Source: Plasmodium relictum (lineage: Eukaryota; Apicomplexa; Aconoidasida; Haemosporida; Plasmodiidae). From it: a stretch of DNA of 64,000 nucleotides. A program made the translations under genes and the position numbers. Position 1 is the stretch's first letter. Each line of letters starts with the position of its first letter. The DNA lies in contig NC_041690.1 in NCBI RefSeq assembly GCF_900005765.1, positions 434,001-498,000 on the forward strand, in the 5' to 3' direction. Shown one piece after another: positions 1 through 10,699 of this stretch. Below the pieces are notes generated by a model. That model did no database searches. It had not been told where the DNA came from and saw only the letters and a list, made by a program, of their open reading frames with translations.

Positions 1-504
1 TATTTTATAATGTTTTATTTTATTTTATTTTTTTTTTATTCTACTTCATAAATATTTTTATACTTTTTTAATTTTGTATATTTTTTTTATCTTTCTGTTT
101 TTTTTTTTTTTTTTTATAATAAATGCTTCATATTTTAAGAATGTTCATTTATTTATTCCTCTCCCTTATATATATAATAAATATTTTCTATTTTTTTTTT
201 TAACTAGTTTCTATTAATATCATATAAAAAATTTTCTTATCCATGTTTAGCAATTTTTTTTTTTTTTTATATTTAATAACATTCTCTATATCAAATTTAT
301 CTTTTTTATAATTTTGTTTCTATTTCTATTTCTATTTCTATTTCATTTTACTTCATATTATTTTTTTAAAATTTGGTAATGGATAATTAATATAATCAAA
401 TTGTTAATTATACTAAAACATATCGTTTAAAAAATTAATTAAAAAATACAACTAATTTTTTTTCTTTACAAAATTTAAAAAGTCACTGTAAATACTTAAC
501 AAAA
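1..504. other. Upstream non-coding region of the ARS2 gene
   Basis: This A/T-rich leader has many poly(T) tracts and no open frame of note. It holds a short tandem repeat of TTTCTA at 317-344. The last stretch before the ATG at 505 is A-rich (aacaaaaATG), as is usual for Plasmodium starts. Promoter elements cannot be placed from sequence alone. Confidence 0.6.
317..344. repeat. TTTCTA hexanucleotide microsatellite, about 4.7 copies
   Basis: Tandem TTTCTA units are readable directly. They lie 160 bp upstream of the ARS2 start codon. Confidence 0.9.
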
Positions 505-2772
505 ATGAAAGAAGCAACTGAAACAGTTGAAAAAAAAAGAAAAAGGACTGATAACATTGATGAGCCTAAAGAAGCAAGTAAATTAAAAAAAAAAATAGAA
601 TTTGAAAATGATGATGAATATGAAAAATATCTTTTAAATAATTTTAAAAAGAATGATGAAAAGGAATATGTTTTTTCAGAATTTGTAAAAATTTTTTATA
701 ATGAGATTAAAAAATATAAAACAGTAGATGAAATGGCAAATGAAATAAAGAAATTGGCTTTTCAGAATATTTCAAGAAATTTAGAAATAATATGTAATAA
801 CGAATGTACTAGTTCGTTTTTTATTGAAAAATTTAGAGTTAAATATATTAATGAACAAAATATATTAAATATAAAATCTTCTCAAAACAATTTTAAGGAG
901 TTTATGATATTATATAATAATAATAATCATTTTAATGATTTTGGTTTAGAAATAAACACAAATATAGAAAGCAAAAGTGAAGAACAAAATGAACATATAG
1001 AAGAACAAGAAAATGAAAATAAGGAAAAGAAAAATAAAGATGAAATTTCTAATATTTTAACGAAAGATAACTTTTACAAAACACATATATGGAAGGAAAA
1101 AATAAAATGCAAAATTGAAAATATTAATGATAATAATATTTTAACAAAAATTGTAAATTATTTAACAAGTATATCATTACACTTCGATCATATACCAATT
1201 AAACTGACAAAATTTGATATTATTAAAAAATTAAATGATTTAAATTATGATATTATGAATATAAATATATGGGATACTTACAATATAAAAGAAACCAGGT
1301 CATCTGATTTTTTTCGAAAAGCTAATGTATATTTTAAAAATCAAAATAAAACGAATGAAATTTTAAATTTAATACGTGAAAATCCATCTTCTATTGAAGT
1401 TAATGGTTATTTTTTAAATGATATTAGAAGAAATAACTATAATTATTTAGATTTAAGAATTTGCCCACCTATATGTTCGCATATAGAAAGAATTAAAATA
1501 GATTATGAAAATGCGAAAAAATTAATTAGAAAATTAGATAAGTCATGCGAAATAAATTTATATTTATTAGAAAATTTAAAGCAAGACAGATTTTTATTTG
1601 AAAAGCTAAAAAAAAGAAAAATTTTGAATAATAATTATGTAAATGAAAATAACGAAATGAATATAGAAGAAAAAAATGAAAAAACAGAAATAGAGATTAA
1701 TGATAATGATAAGAATAGAGAGAATAATAATTCCACTAACATAGAAAATTCCTTAGATGATAAAAAAGTAAACCTTTTAAATAATAATGATTCTGATGAA
1801 AGTCCCATAATACAAATTGTTGAGGAGAATAAAGATATGGATATAACTAAAAAACTAGATATATTAATTTTATATTTAAGATTTGTTCATAATTTTTGTT
1901 ATTATTCAGCTAGAAAATATAATACATATGATGAGATGGTAAGAGAATGTGGTTACTTTTATTTAAGAGTTAACTTAGATAAAAGCTTTTTTAGTAATTT
2001 AATACCAATATTTTATGAAAATTATAATATAAAAAAATTAGAATGTTATGTAAATGAAAGCATTTTAGAAGAATTTTCAAATTCTAAAAGTGAAATAGAA
2101 GAAAAAAATCTAAGTAGTTTTAATAGCAAAAAAATGCATGATAACTTAAATTATTTACGTAATGAAAATAGTAAAGAAGAAAAAAGTGATAATAATATAT
2201 TACAGAATATGAAAAAGAAGTTTAATGATGAATTGGTATCGGATTATCAGTTAAAGTGGTTAATTAATTTTGATGAAGAAATTAATGATGCGTTAAAAGC
2301 TAATTATAACCAAAATATTGATATAGAAAAAACAAAAGAATTTTTTAGTATTCTCAAAAAGAATTATATATTAAAAACTAATAATAATCAAAATGAAATA
2401 AGATGTGCTAAATGTAAAAAACTATTTCATAATATAAAAGATGTTCCAAATCATATTTTTACTAAACACAATCAAATTAAAATGAAATTAATAACTGAAA
2501 CCGAAGTAGAAATTATGAAAAGAGTTTTTTTTGAATCCCCCCATAGTTTTCATTTTTTTTATATGATGGAAAGAAAATTCAATTCTAACTCAAGAAATTA
2601 TTTAAATAAAAATTTTTATAAAAGAAATAAAAATTATAAAAATGAAAATTTTCATTTAATACCAAACAACGCAAAAAATGATTATAAAGATTTTGATGAA
2701 CCTAATTTACCTGTTTTCGAAAACTTAAAACATGATGCAAAAAAAAAAAATGATTTTTATGATGACACGTAA
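505..2772 (+). CDS. ARS2: ARS2/SERRATE-like RNA-processing protein
   Basis: Single-exon gene for a 755-residue protein. ARS2/SERRATE links the nuclear cap-binding complex to RNA processing and decay in the nucleus. Two landmarks support the call. A helix near residues 450-480 contains LDILILYLRFVHNFCYYSAR followed by YDEM and CGYFYLR, the same arrangement as LDLLLLYLRIVHS..YY..DEMP..CG in animal ARS2. A C2H2 finger sits at about residues 634-656 (CAKC, then HIFTKH), matching the HIFNKH finger of ARS2. An acidic Asn/Glu-rich insertion separates the two halves (about 385-455). The C-terminus is basic and Asn-rich. No membrane segment is seen. The start is the first ATG after an A-rich leader. 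The next plus-strand neighbour is U2AF, another RNA factor, but there is no operon. Confidence 0.8.
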   Translation: MKEATETVEKKRKRTDNIDEPKEASKLKKKIEFENDDEYEKYLLNNFKKNDEKEYVFSEFVKIFYNEIKKYKTVDEMANEIKKLAFQNISRNLEIICNNECTSSFFIEKFRVKYINEQNILNIKSSQNNFKEFMILYNNNNHFNDFGLEINTNIESKSEEQNEHIEEQENENKEKKNKDEISNILTKDNFYKTHIWKEKIKCKIENINDNNILTKIVNYLTSISLHFDHIPIKLTKFDIIKKLNDLNYDIMNINIWDTYNIKETRSSDFFRKANVYFKNQNKTNEILNLIRENPSSIEVNGYFLNDIRRNNYNYLDLRICPPICSHIERIKIDYENAKKLIRKLDKSCEINLYLLENLKQDRFLFEKLKKRKILNNNYVNENNEMNIEEKNEKTEIEINDNDKNRENNNSTNIENSLDDKKVNLLNNNDSDESPIIQIVEENKDMDITKKLDILILYLRFVHNFCYYSARKYNTYDEMVRECGYFYLRVNLDKSFFSNLIPIFYENYNIKKLECYVNESILEEFSNSKSEIEEKNLSSFNSKKMHDNLNYLRNENSKEEKSDNNILQNMKKKFNDELVSDYQLKWLINFDEEINDALKANYNQNIDIEKTKEFFSILKKNYILKTNNNQNEIRCAKCKKLFHNIKDVPNHIFTKHNQIKMKLITETEVEIMKRVFFESPHSFHFFYMMERKFNSNSRNYLNKNFYKRNKNYKNENFHLIPNNAKNDYKDFDEPNLPVFENLKHDAKKKNDFYDDT

Positions 2773-3171
2773 TAAGAATCAAAAGAGTATGTTACTTTTT
2801 GTCCTATATGTTAAATATGTTCCTTTATTCTATAAAATAGAAATGTTGCATATTTTTTTTTCTAATTTTTGATAAAAAAAATAGAAAATTTGTAATATAA
2901 ACATTCATTTTCTTTATTAAAAAAAAAAAACTTTTTTATTTTATATAAGACTTTAATAATCTTATATATATATAAGAAAAAATTTTTAAAATTTTATATT
3001 TTCCTTTTATTTTTTACTCCTTTTTAAATTACAAAATATAATAAGTGTGTATTTAAGATATTTTTAATAGAATAATATTGCATACATATTTTTTTTTTTT
3101 CTAGATAAAATATTATTATATGATATCTTATTTTTAAAGGATTGCTTTTAAAACTTTTTTTTTTTCTAAAG
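2773..3171. other. 3' flank of ARS2, no gene seen
   Basis: A/T-rich spacer, probably the ARS2 3' UTR overlapping the 3' end of a minus-strand exon. I see no open frame or RNA gene. An alternative continuation of the 3172-3312 exon (splice at a GTATGG donor to an AG followed by poly(A)) would end inside this flank, but it is less convincing. Confidence 0.5.
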
Positions 3172-3312
3172 TTAAAATAAAACTTTAAAAATTAAGTTTG
3201 CCATACCTCCATTTTTGTATAAATTAACAGCATTTAATAAAAAAGAAAAAATATTCAGAATTTCACTTATTTCTTTTAATCTTATAAAATCTTTATCTAT
3301 ATCTACACAATG
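3172..3312 (-). CDS. Coding-like last exon of an unplaced small gene, weakly MOZART1-like
   Basis: On the minus strand a strong acceptor (pyrimidine run, then CAG) is followed by 46 open codons and a TAA. The peptide has normal, non-repetitive composition, with RLKEISEILN then LYKNGGMANL. MOZART1 (MZT1, a gamma-tubulin-complex recruiting protein of about 80 residues) has LLEISRILN and, 13 residues later, LCEQG..PEAL. The match is short and a few residues are missing between the blocks, so the family call is tentative. Only phase 0 stays open across the acceptor. I could not find a first exon with an ATG and phase-0 donor in 3313-4114, so the model is incomplete. It may instead be chance, since open runs of this length are common in such A/T-rich DNA. 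Confidence 0.35.
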   Translation of the reverse strand, partial: HCVDIDKDFIRLKEISEILNIFSFLLNAVNLYKNGGMANLIFKVLF

Positions 3313-3367
3313 CTGAAGAAAAAATAAAAAATATAGGCGATATTAAAAATAACATACTACGAATATA

Positions 3368-3376
<9 letters not shown>

Positions 3377-3413
<37 letters not shown>
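3377..3413. repeat. (TA)n microsatellite
   Basis: Uninterrupted alternating TA of about 37 bp. Confidence 0.9.
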
Positions 3414-3416
<3 letters not shown>

Positions 3417-3892
3417 GCAAAAATTACTTTTTAGTGTATGAAATATGTATTAGGAATGCTTCTCATTTTTATGAAAGAAATTATCTTTTTTAGAATCAAT
3501 ATAAATGTAAAAATGATGAAATATTATTAACATTTAAAAACAAATGATTTAAAAAAAAACTTCACTATTTTCTATATCATATGTTTTAAATTATTAAAAA
3601 GAATTCATCTTAAATAAAATGGTATAATTTTTTTCGATTAAAAATATTTTAAATTTCTTTTAATACATATTTAAAATTTTTATAATTCAAATAAAGTTAA
3701 AAAAAGCTAACACGTGATATAATAATAATTGATAATTTTTTTTTTCAAGAAAAGAAATTTTCTTTTATTTTATATTTTATTAATTGAATAATGTAAATGA
3801 AGAACTAGTATATATTAAGAACTATTATTTTTTTTTTTTTTAAATTGAATGCAAATTACTGAGAATTTTTTTTTTTTTATTATTTTTATAAG

Positions 3893-3894
<2 letters not shown>

Positions 3895-3942
<48 letters not shown>
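3895..3942. repeat. (TA)n microsatellite
   Basis: Uninterrupted alternating TA of about 48 bp, about 170 bp before the U2AF start codon. Confidence 0.9.
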
Positions 3943-3950
<8 letters not shown>

Positions 3951-4114
3951 TTTTGTTATATATTATCATTTAAAGTTATATTTATACAAATATATAGAAA
4001 ACTAAATTTTTAAAAATATATTAAATATAATTTTTATATATACACTGTTTAACAGAAAAGAAAAAAAAAAAGAAAAAAAAATAATAAGTATAATGATATT
4101 TCTATAAAATTAAA

Positions 4115-6469
4115 ATGAATGAGAAAAGTTATGTAAATGATAATTTTAAAAATAATGAAAAAAATAATTTATTAAAAGAAAAAATTAGTAAAGCATTTAA
4201 TATAAAAAATTTAACAAGAAAAGAAAATACCAGTTTTTATAAAACTAATATAAAAAATATTGACGATACTACTGAATTAGATAATGATTGCAATAAAGAT
4301 AAAGACTTTAATAATGAAGAAAATGAATATGAATCAAAATATGACTTAACTAACTCTAATTCAAGTACTAATTCTACTACTGCTTTAAAAAGAATGAATG
4401 ATCATTCAAATAAATATGAAAAATCTTCCGAAGAAAATACCTTTTATAAGGAAAATGATAAGCACATTGATGAAAAAGATATAAACAGAAAAAATGAAAA
4501 AAAAAACAGAGAGGAAATAATGAGTAACAAAAGAAGAGATGATAAATATGATAAAAAAAACGAAAATAATGAAAACAAAAGTAATGAATTAAATATAGAA
4601 ACAAATAAAGTAATAGAAGAAGAAAAAAATAAAGAAAAAAGTGAGGAGGTGGTAAACAATGAAATTAATGAAAAAAAAAATAGAAATAAAAGTAAAGAAA
4701 AGATAAAATCTAACGAGAATCATAGTTCTAGTATAGAACAATATAAAAGTAAAAGTAAAGAAAAAAGCAGAAATAGAAGTAAAGATAGATATAGAAGTAA
4801 AAAAAGGCACAGAGATTTCTCCTCTAGTAGTAATGAATTATATTCTTCAAAAAGAAAAAAAAGTATAAATCGAAGTAAAGAAAGAAGTAGAAATAGAAGT
4901 AAAAATAGGAGTAAAGAGAAATACAGAAATAGAAGCAAAGAAAAAAGTAGAAATAGAAGCAGAAATAGATATAGAAGTAAAGAAAAGAGTAAAAATGTAA
5001 GTAGTAGTGGCAGTTTAAGTAGTGAAGAAAGACATTATTACAAAATAAAAAAAAAAATTAAAAAAAAAAATTTACGAAGTAGTAGTGATAGAAACTCGAA
5101 TAAAAGTTCAAGTGTACATGAAAAAAATGAAAGATCTATTTCAACTGAAATGACAAAAAGTAAAGACGCGAAACCCAAAAAAAAAACGAAATGGGATACA
5201 GTAGATGAAAGTTTACTAAAAAATAATTTATTAGATAATGGAATGAATTTGCTTCAAAAGCAAAATTTAGCATTAACAAGTACTTTAGCACAAAATAGTA
5301 AAGTTCCTCAATTAAATAGAAATCCATATGAAATGGAAAATGATAAGAGACAAAGGAAATTATATATAGGTAATATACCACCAAATTGCAAACAAGAAGA
5401 TGTTATAGATTTTTTTAATGGGGCAATATTGGCAGTTATAAAAGATACAAGCTTAGATGTAAAAATTGGGGATATTCAATTAATGCCAGTAATAAAATGT
5501 GAAATATTTAATATTGATTCAAGATTTTGCTTTTTAGAATTTAGAACAATAGAAATTACATGGTTATGCTTAAAGTTAGATTCCATTTCTTTTAATAATT
5601 ATTGTTTAAGAATTGGTAGACCTCATGATTATGTACCACCACCAGAGGGAGATCCTGCACTGACTGCTGTGTTTCCAGATATTGATATGAAAATATTTGA
5701 TATGTTAAAGCCAACTAAAAATGTATATGTAAAAAGTACTGATGATGATAACAAATTATATATACAGAATTTACCACATGATTTAAAAGATGATCAAATA
5801 AAAGATTTATTAGAACAATTCGGAAAATTAAAAGCATTTAACATTATAAAAGATCTAAACACAGGATTAAATAAAGGATATGGATTTTTTGAATATGAAG
5901 ATAGTAGCTGCACTCAAGTTGCTATTCATGCTTTAAATGGTTTTGTATGTGGGCAAAATATTCTTAATGTGAAAAAAGCTACTTTTAATAAAAATCAAAA
6001 TAATCCATATTCACAAAATCCAAATAACATAAGTATAGCCAACAATGTAGAAGTACCTGTATCTCTTTTGCCTAATTCTATTTCTCAAAAAATTTTGAGT
6101 AATTCTATTATAGGCCTACAAATTCAAGCATCTAGAAAAATTGGGGAAAAACCATCTAGAGTTATTCAATTAACTAATGCTGTTTTCCAAGAAGATTTAA
6201 TTATTGATAGTCAATATGAGGAAATTTTAAGAGAGATTAAGGAAGAAGCTGAAAAATATGGACCATTACAAAATATTGTAATTCCGAAACCAAATAAAGA
6301 TTTGTCATTTACTGAAGGAGTAGGAAAGATTTTTCTTCATTATCAAGATGAAACTACAGCAAGAAAAGCTCAGTACATGTTCAATGGAAGAGTTTTTGAA
6401 AAAAGAGTAGTATGTGCTGCTTTTTATTCAGAAGAAAAATTCTTGAAAGGAAAGTATGTCTTATCATAG
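4115..6469 (+). CDS. U2AF2: Splicing factor U2AF large subunit
   Basis: Single-exon gene, 784 residues. U2AF65 binds the polypyrimidine tract at 3' splice sites and brings U2 snRNP to the branch point. Order of parts: charged Asn/Glu/Lys-rich N-terminus; RS-type region (about 195-335) with many RSK, RNRSK and RSKE units; a tryptophan motif at about residue 360 (KTKWDT) in the place where U2AF65 binds U2AF35; RRM1 at about 413-500 (RKLYIGNIPP); RRM2 at about 546-622 (NKLYIQNLP, then KGYGFFEYE); and a C-terminal UHM-type RRM at about 683-784. The UHM keeps the Arg-X-Phe signature (GRVFEKR), which binds tryptophan ligands in SF1 and SF3b155. It is longer than the human protein (475 residues), mostly from the N-terminus. 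RRM1 has a longer loop than usual. Confidence 0.93.
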   Translation: MNEKSYVNDNFKNNEKNNLLKEKISKAFNIKNLTRKENTSFYKTNIKNIDDTTELDNDCNKDKDFNNEENEYESKYDLTNSNSSTNSTTALKRMNDHSNKYEKSSEENTFYKENDKHIDEKDINRKNEKKNREEIMSNKRRDDKYDKKNENNENKSNELNIETNKVIEEEKNKEKSEEVVNNEINEKKNRNKSKEKIKSNENHSSSIEQYKSKSKEKSRNRSKDRYRSKKRHRDFSSSSNELYSSKRKKSINRSKERSRNRSKNRSKEKYRNRSKEKSRNRSRNRYRSKEKSKNVSSSGSLSSEERHYYKIKKKIKKKNLRSSSDRNSNKSSSVHEKNERSISTEMTKSKDAKPKKKTKWDTVDESLLKNNLLDNGMNLLQKQNLALTSTLAQNSKVPQLNRNPYEMENDKRQRKLYIGNIPPNCKQEDVIDFFNGAILAVIKDTSLDVKIGDIQLMPVIKCEIFNIDSRFCFLEFRTIEITWLCLKLDSISFNNYCLRIGRPHDYVPPPEGDPALTAVFPDIDMKIFDMLKPTKNVYVKSTDDDNKLYIQNLPHDLKDDQIKDLLEQFGKLKAFNIIKDLNTGLNKGYGFFEYEDSSCTQVAIHALNGFVCGQNILNVKKATFNKNQNNPYSQNPNNISIANNVEVPVSLLPNSISQKILSNSIIGLQIQASRKIGEKPSRVIQLTNAVFQEDLIIDSQYEEILREIKEEAEKYGPLQNIVIPKPNKDLSFTEGVGKIFLHYQDETTARKAQYMFNGRVFEKRVVCAAFYSEEKFLKGKYVLS

Positions 6470-7811
6470 TAAAAATTTAAAAAAAAGTTAGTATATATTT
6501 ACTTAAAATATTTTTGAAAAAATGGAATATCTTATATTATTTTTTATTAAAAAAAAAAAAACTTTTTAAATGGATATATTGCATGATCTATCGAAAAATG
6601 TATGTACATTTATTTGCATATGTGAAAAAAAAAAAAAAATTAAATAAGTAAAATATTATACATATTCTCACATGACAATTTGAAAAGAAGAATCTAAATA
6701 TTTAAAAAAAAAACAGTAAAGTATTCATTAAAATACCTGAAACATTGAATACACTATATTTAATAAAAAAGCAAAAATCTAATTTGTTATAAGCATATAT
6801 ATACATATAGAAATAAATTGAATTGAATATATATAAGAATAAATTATTGAATAAGAAAAATATATTTGTAATAAAAGATTTATAAATAAAATGTTATATA
6901 ATTAACTCGTAAAATCAATTTTTTTTTTTTTAATATATATATATATAATCAATTTTTTATTGATAATATTTTAACTAAAAGACCTTTATATTTAAAAAAA
7001 ATATAAAATATTTTTAATATCAAAAAAATAAATTATAAAAAGAAAAAAATTTATATTGTATATATAGAGCATAAATAAAAATATTTAAAGTACATCGTTA
7101 CTAGTTTTGTACACAATTTTTTTTTATAAGAAGGTAATTTTCTGTATAAACAAATGCAAAATACAAAAATTAAATTCTTTTATTGTTACAACTTATGTTT
7201 AATAAAAAAAAAAAGTTCATATTACATAAAATGGAAGTAATATTTTATTAAAATTTTGAGTAGAAAATCATTTATAAAAAAATTTATCTAATTTTATTTT
7301 TATTTTTTATTTCTATACCTTTTTTTAATGTTTCATATTTGTATGTATTACCAAAATGGTTTAAAGGGATTTATTAAAAAAAATATATACATGAAATTAT
7401 CATATACTTAGTTAATGTTATGATTTATAAATACTGAATAATTGTATTTTTGTTATTAAACATATAAAAAAAAAAAATGTATTTAATTTTTTTGCGAAGT
7501 TTCTTTTTAAATAAGTATTAATTTAATTTTATATCTATTTATTTAAAATAACTACATTTAAATGAATACATGTTCATTAATATATAATCGGTGCTATATG
7601 AAATAAATTTTTATAAGGTACAGTTTCATTTTTTTTTTTAATTTATGCATTATTAAATGTTTTTTATATTTTCTTTAAAAAAATAATAAAATTTATTTTA
7701 AAATAAATATACTTAATTGAAAATAGATTCAAAGATAATCGTTTAACAAATTAAAAATTTTAAATATTTTCGTTTTTCAGTAATATAAAAAAATTATAAT
7801 AATAAAAATAA

Positions 7812-7813
<2 letters not shown>

Positions 7814-7844
<31 letters not shown>
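7814..7844. repeat. (TA)n microsatellite
   Basis: Alternating TA of about 31 bp in the U2AF-eIF4A spacer. Confidence 0.85.
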
Positions 7845-7849
<5 letters not shown>

Positions 7850-7982
7850 TGTATATTATTATATAATGAAAACTATTGTATTTTGAAAAATATATATATA
7901 ATTTTTTTTTTTTATAAAATAAAAATTTACAATATCATTGTCTTAAAAAGATAATACATATTAACAATAATTAAATTCTTGT

Positions 7983-7986
<4 letters not shown>

Positions 7987-8017
<31 letters not shown>
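7987..8017. repeat. Poly(A) run of 31 bases
   Basis: Longest A homopolymer in the window, just downstream of the eIF4A stop codon. On the eIF4A strand it is poly(T). Confidence 0.9.
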
Positions 8018-8020
<3 letters not shown>

Positions 8021-8132
8021 ACAAATAATCAGCAACCTAAAAAAAAAAAAAAAAGGTTTTTTTTATTTAGTATTATATATATATTTTTTAATATGCAATT
8101 TATGTTGTTATTTTATTTTTTTTATTTTTTTT

Positions 8133-9584
8133 TTAAATTACTTCTAAAGGCATTTCTTCTATTTGTGTACTATAGTATGATTCAATTTTTTTTAATTTGT
8201 CTTTTTCTTTATCGTCATTTGTAACAAAATTTATTGCAACTCCTTTACGTCCGAATCTTCCAGAACGACCAATTCTAAAAAAAAAAAATTAAAGCATAAA
8301 AAAAATGTTAGGTAATAAATATATTTATATAATAAAGTTATATCAAAAAAGGAAAGATAAAAATTATATAATTTTAAATATATATATATATAAATACCTA
8401 TGGATATATGTATCTGGTGAGCAAGGTAAATCATAATTAATGACTAGAGAAACTTGTTGTACATCAATACCCCTTGCTAATAAATCAGTTGTTACTAAAA
8501 CTCTTGTTGATCCTGATCTAAATTCTCTCATAATTAAATCTCTGTCTTTTTGATCCATATCTCCATGCATACAAGAAACAGTGAAGAGACGATTGTGCAT
8601 TTCTTGTGTTAAAATATCAACTTTTTTTCTTGTGTTGCAATAAATAATTGATTGAGTAATGGTTAATGTTTCATATAAATCACATAAAGTATCTAATTTC
8701 CATTCTTCTTTTTCTACAGCAACATAAAATTGCCTAATACCTTCAAGTGTTAACTCATCTTTTTTAACTAATATAGTTTTAGGATCTCTCATAAATCTGG
8801 TCGTTAATTCTAAAATTTCTTGAGGCATAGTAGCAGAAAATAAAGCAACTTGAATATCAGGAACTAACTTTTTAAAAACTTCATAAATTTGTGCTTTAAA
8901 TCCTCTTGATAGCATTTCATCAGCTTCATCTAATATAAATAATTTTAATCTATCTACACCCAAATGCCTTTTATCAATCATATCATAAACTCTACCTGGA
9001 GTACCAACAACCATATGCACTCCTTGTTTTAATTTATCTATATCTTCTCTTACAACAGTTCCTCCAACACAAGCGTGACATTTTACTTTTAAGTAATCTC
9101 CCAAAGCCAATACAACCTATATATATAAAGAAAATAATTAAATATTACTGACACTTTTTAATTATGAGCATGCATGTATATATATATGGATATTTTTTTC
9201 ATTTTTTTTCATCTATATGATTTTATTATGAATGTAATTTATATTTTTAATAATTACTTTTTGTATTTGTTGAGCTAGTTCACGAGTTGGAGCTAGGATT
9301 AATGCTTGGCAAGCAACATAATCATAATTAATTAATTGTAAAGAAGAAATAACAAAAGTTGCTGTTTTTCCTGTTCCTGATTGAGCTTGACCAATGGTAT
9401 CGTATCCATTCAAAATTGGCTTAATACCTCTTTGTTGAATAGCTGATGGTTTTTCAAAACCATATGAATAAATACCTCTTAAAAGCTTTTCATTTAAACC
9501 TAATGCATCAAATGTATCTACAATTTCTTCTGTATTTCCATCAATGTCATTTTCATTATTAAATTTTTCCTCTTTAGTACTCAT
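8133..9584 (-). CDS. eIF4A: Translation initiation factor eIF4A, DEAD-box RNA helicase
   Basis: Three exons: 9258-9584, 8398-9116, 8133-8274, giving 395 residues, the usual eIF4A length. eIF4A unwinds mRNA leaders within eIF4F using ATP, in the cytoplasm. All motifs are present: Q-motif with Q50 ([13 protein letters not shown]), Walker A AQSGTGKT (67-74), PTREL (99-103), GG (127-128), TPGR (148-151), DEAD (172-175), SAT (203-205), ARGID, and [11 protein letters not shown] (348-358) in the helicase C half. Both introns are phase-consistent: intron 1 (9117-9257) falls between IQK and VVLALGD, intron 2 (8275-8397) splits the Arg of HRIGR. The protein ends in EEMPLEVI. The 24% divergent family relative eIF4A-III is less likely because the N-terminus and C-terminus read as eIF4A-I. 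Confidence 0.96.
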
Positions 9585-9924
9585 TTCTACCTATTCTGAA
9601 AAAAAAAAGGTTTTAAGTATAAATATATATACATATATACACTTGCATATGAATATATACAAAAAATTAAAAATACTAGTTTATATACAACATGTATAAA
9701 AAAAATTTAATAAAAAACAAAATATATAAGAATGTAATATATTCACATATTAAACATACTTTACTAAAACAAAAAAAGAGAAAAATAAAAAAATAAAACA
9801 TATATATATATAATAAAATATATACTCTATGATTATATAAAAAATCCTTAATAAAAAAGAAATTCAATATATATATATTGTTTATTTAAATTTTGTATAT
9901 ATATATATTCTCATCAATGAATAT

Positions 9925-9926
<2 letters not shown>

Positions 9927-9964
<38 letters not shown>
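9927..9964. repeat. (TA)n microsatellite
   Basis: Alternating TA of about 38 bp upstream of eIF4A. Confidence 0.85.
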
Positions 9965-9966
<2 letters not shown>

Positions 9967-10644
9967 ATAAATAAAATGAATATATATATATAAATATATG
10001 AGTACAATGTATATACTTAAAGCAATAACTCCTTTAAAAGGTATATAAATGAAAACACGTTGCTCAATTAATAAAATAAACTTGATGAAAAAAATTAATA
10101 AATATATATATACTTGAATAGAAACATATATGATTATTAAAAAACTATAAAATTTATATAATATATATACTTATTTATATATTTTTTTTAATATATTTAC
10201 TTGAAAATAAATGTATATCTCTTGATATTGAAAAAGAATTAGAAAAAGAAAAAGTAAAAATAAATTATTATTAATATTTTAAATAAATGTTTTAATATTA
10301 TTTTTATAAAATCTGAAAATTTAAATTATATATATAAATAAAAAAAAAAAAAAACTTAAATTGTAAAAATTAAAAAAAGTTTGTATATATATTTTTATGC
10401 TTATGTATAAATATATATATATATGGGGGTTCATATATGTATACTCTAAGTACAAAATTTTAATTTTTTTTTTTAATATATAAATGCAAATAAAAATCTT
10501 TATAAATATAATTTTATATCTATATAAGTATTATTATTCAATGTTATTTTAAAGGAAAATCACTTTTTTTATAAAATGAATTATTTTTATTTGAAAAAAA
10601 AAAAAAAAAAAAAAAAAAAATTACTGCTGTTGATGCTCATGTAG

Positions 10645-10645
<1 letters not shown>

Positions 10646-10694
<49 letters not shown>
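10646..10694. repeat. (TA)n microsatellite
   Basis: Alternating TA of about 49 bp, followed by a few AAATAT units. Confidence 0.9.

Positions 10695-10699
<5 letters not shown>

Larger units (their letters stand above)
3313..4114. other. Intergenic region upstream of U2AF
   Basis: Contains two (TA)n runs and several poly(T) tracts. It should hold the U2AF promoter and, if the 3172-3312 exon is real, its missing 5' exon on the other strand. No open frame stands out. Confidence 0.5.
6470..8132. other. Convergent intergenic region between U2AF and eIF4A
   Basis: About 1.66 kb holding the two 3' ends. It is nearly pure A/T with a (TA)n run at 7814-7844 and a 31-base poly(A) run at 7987-8017. No coding-like stretch or RNA gene was found. 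The 81-residue open frame across 7979-8224 reads through the poly(A) and the eIF4A 3' end antisense and is not a gene. Confidence 0.6.
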
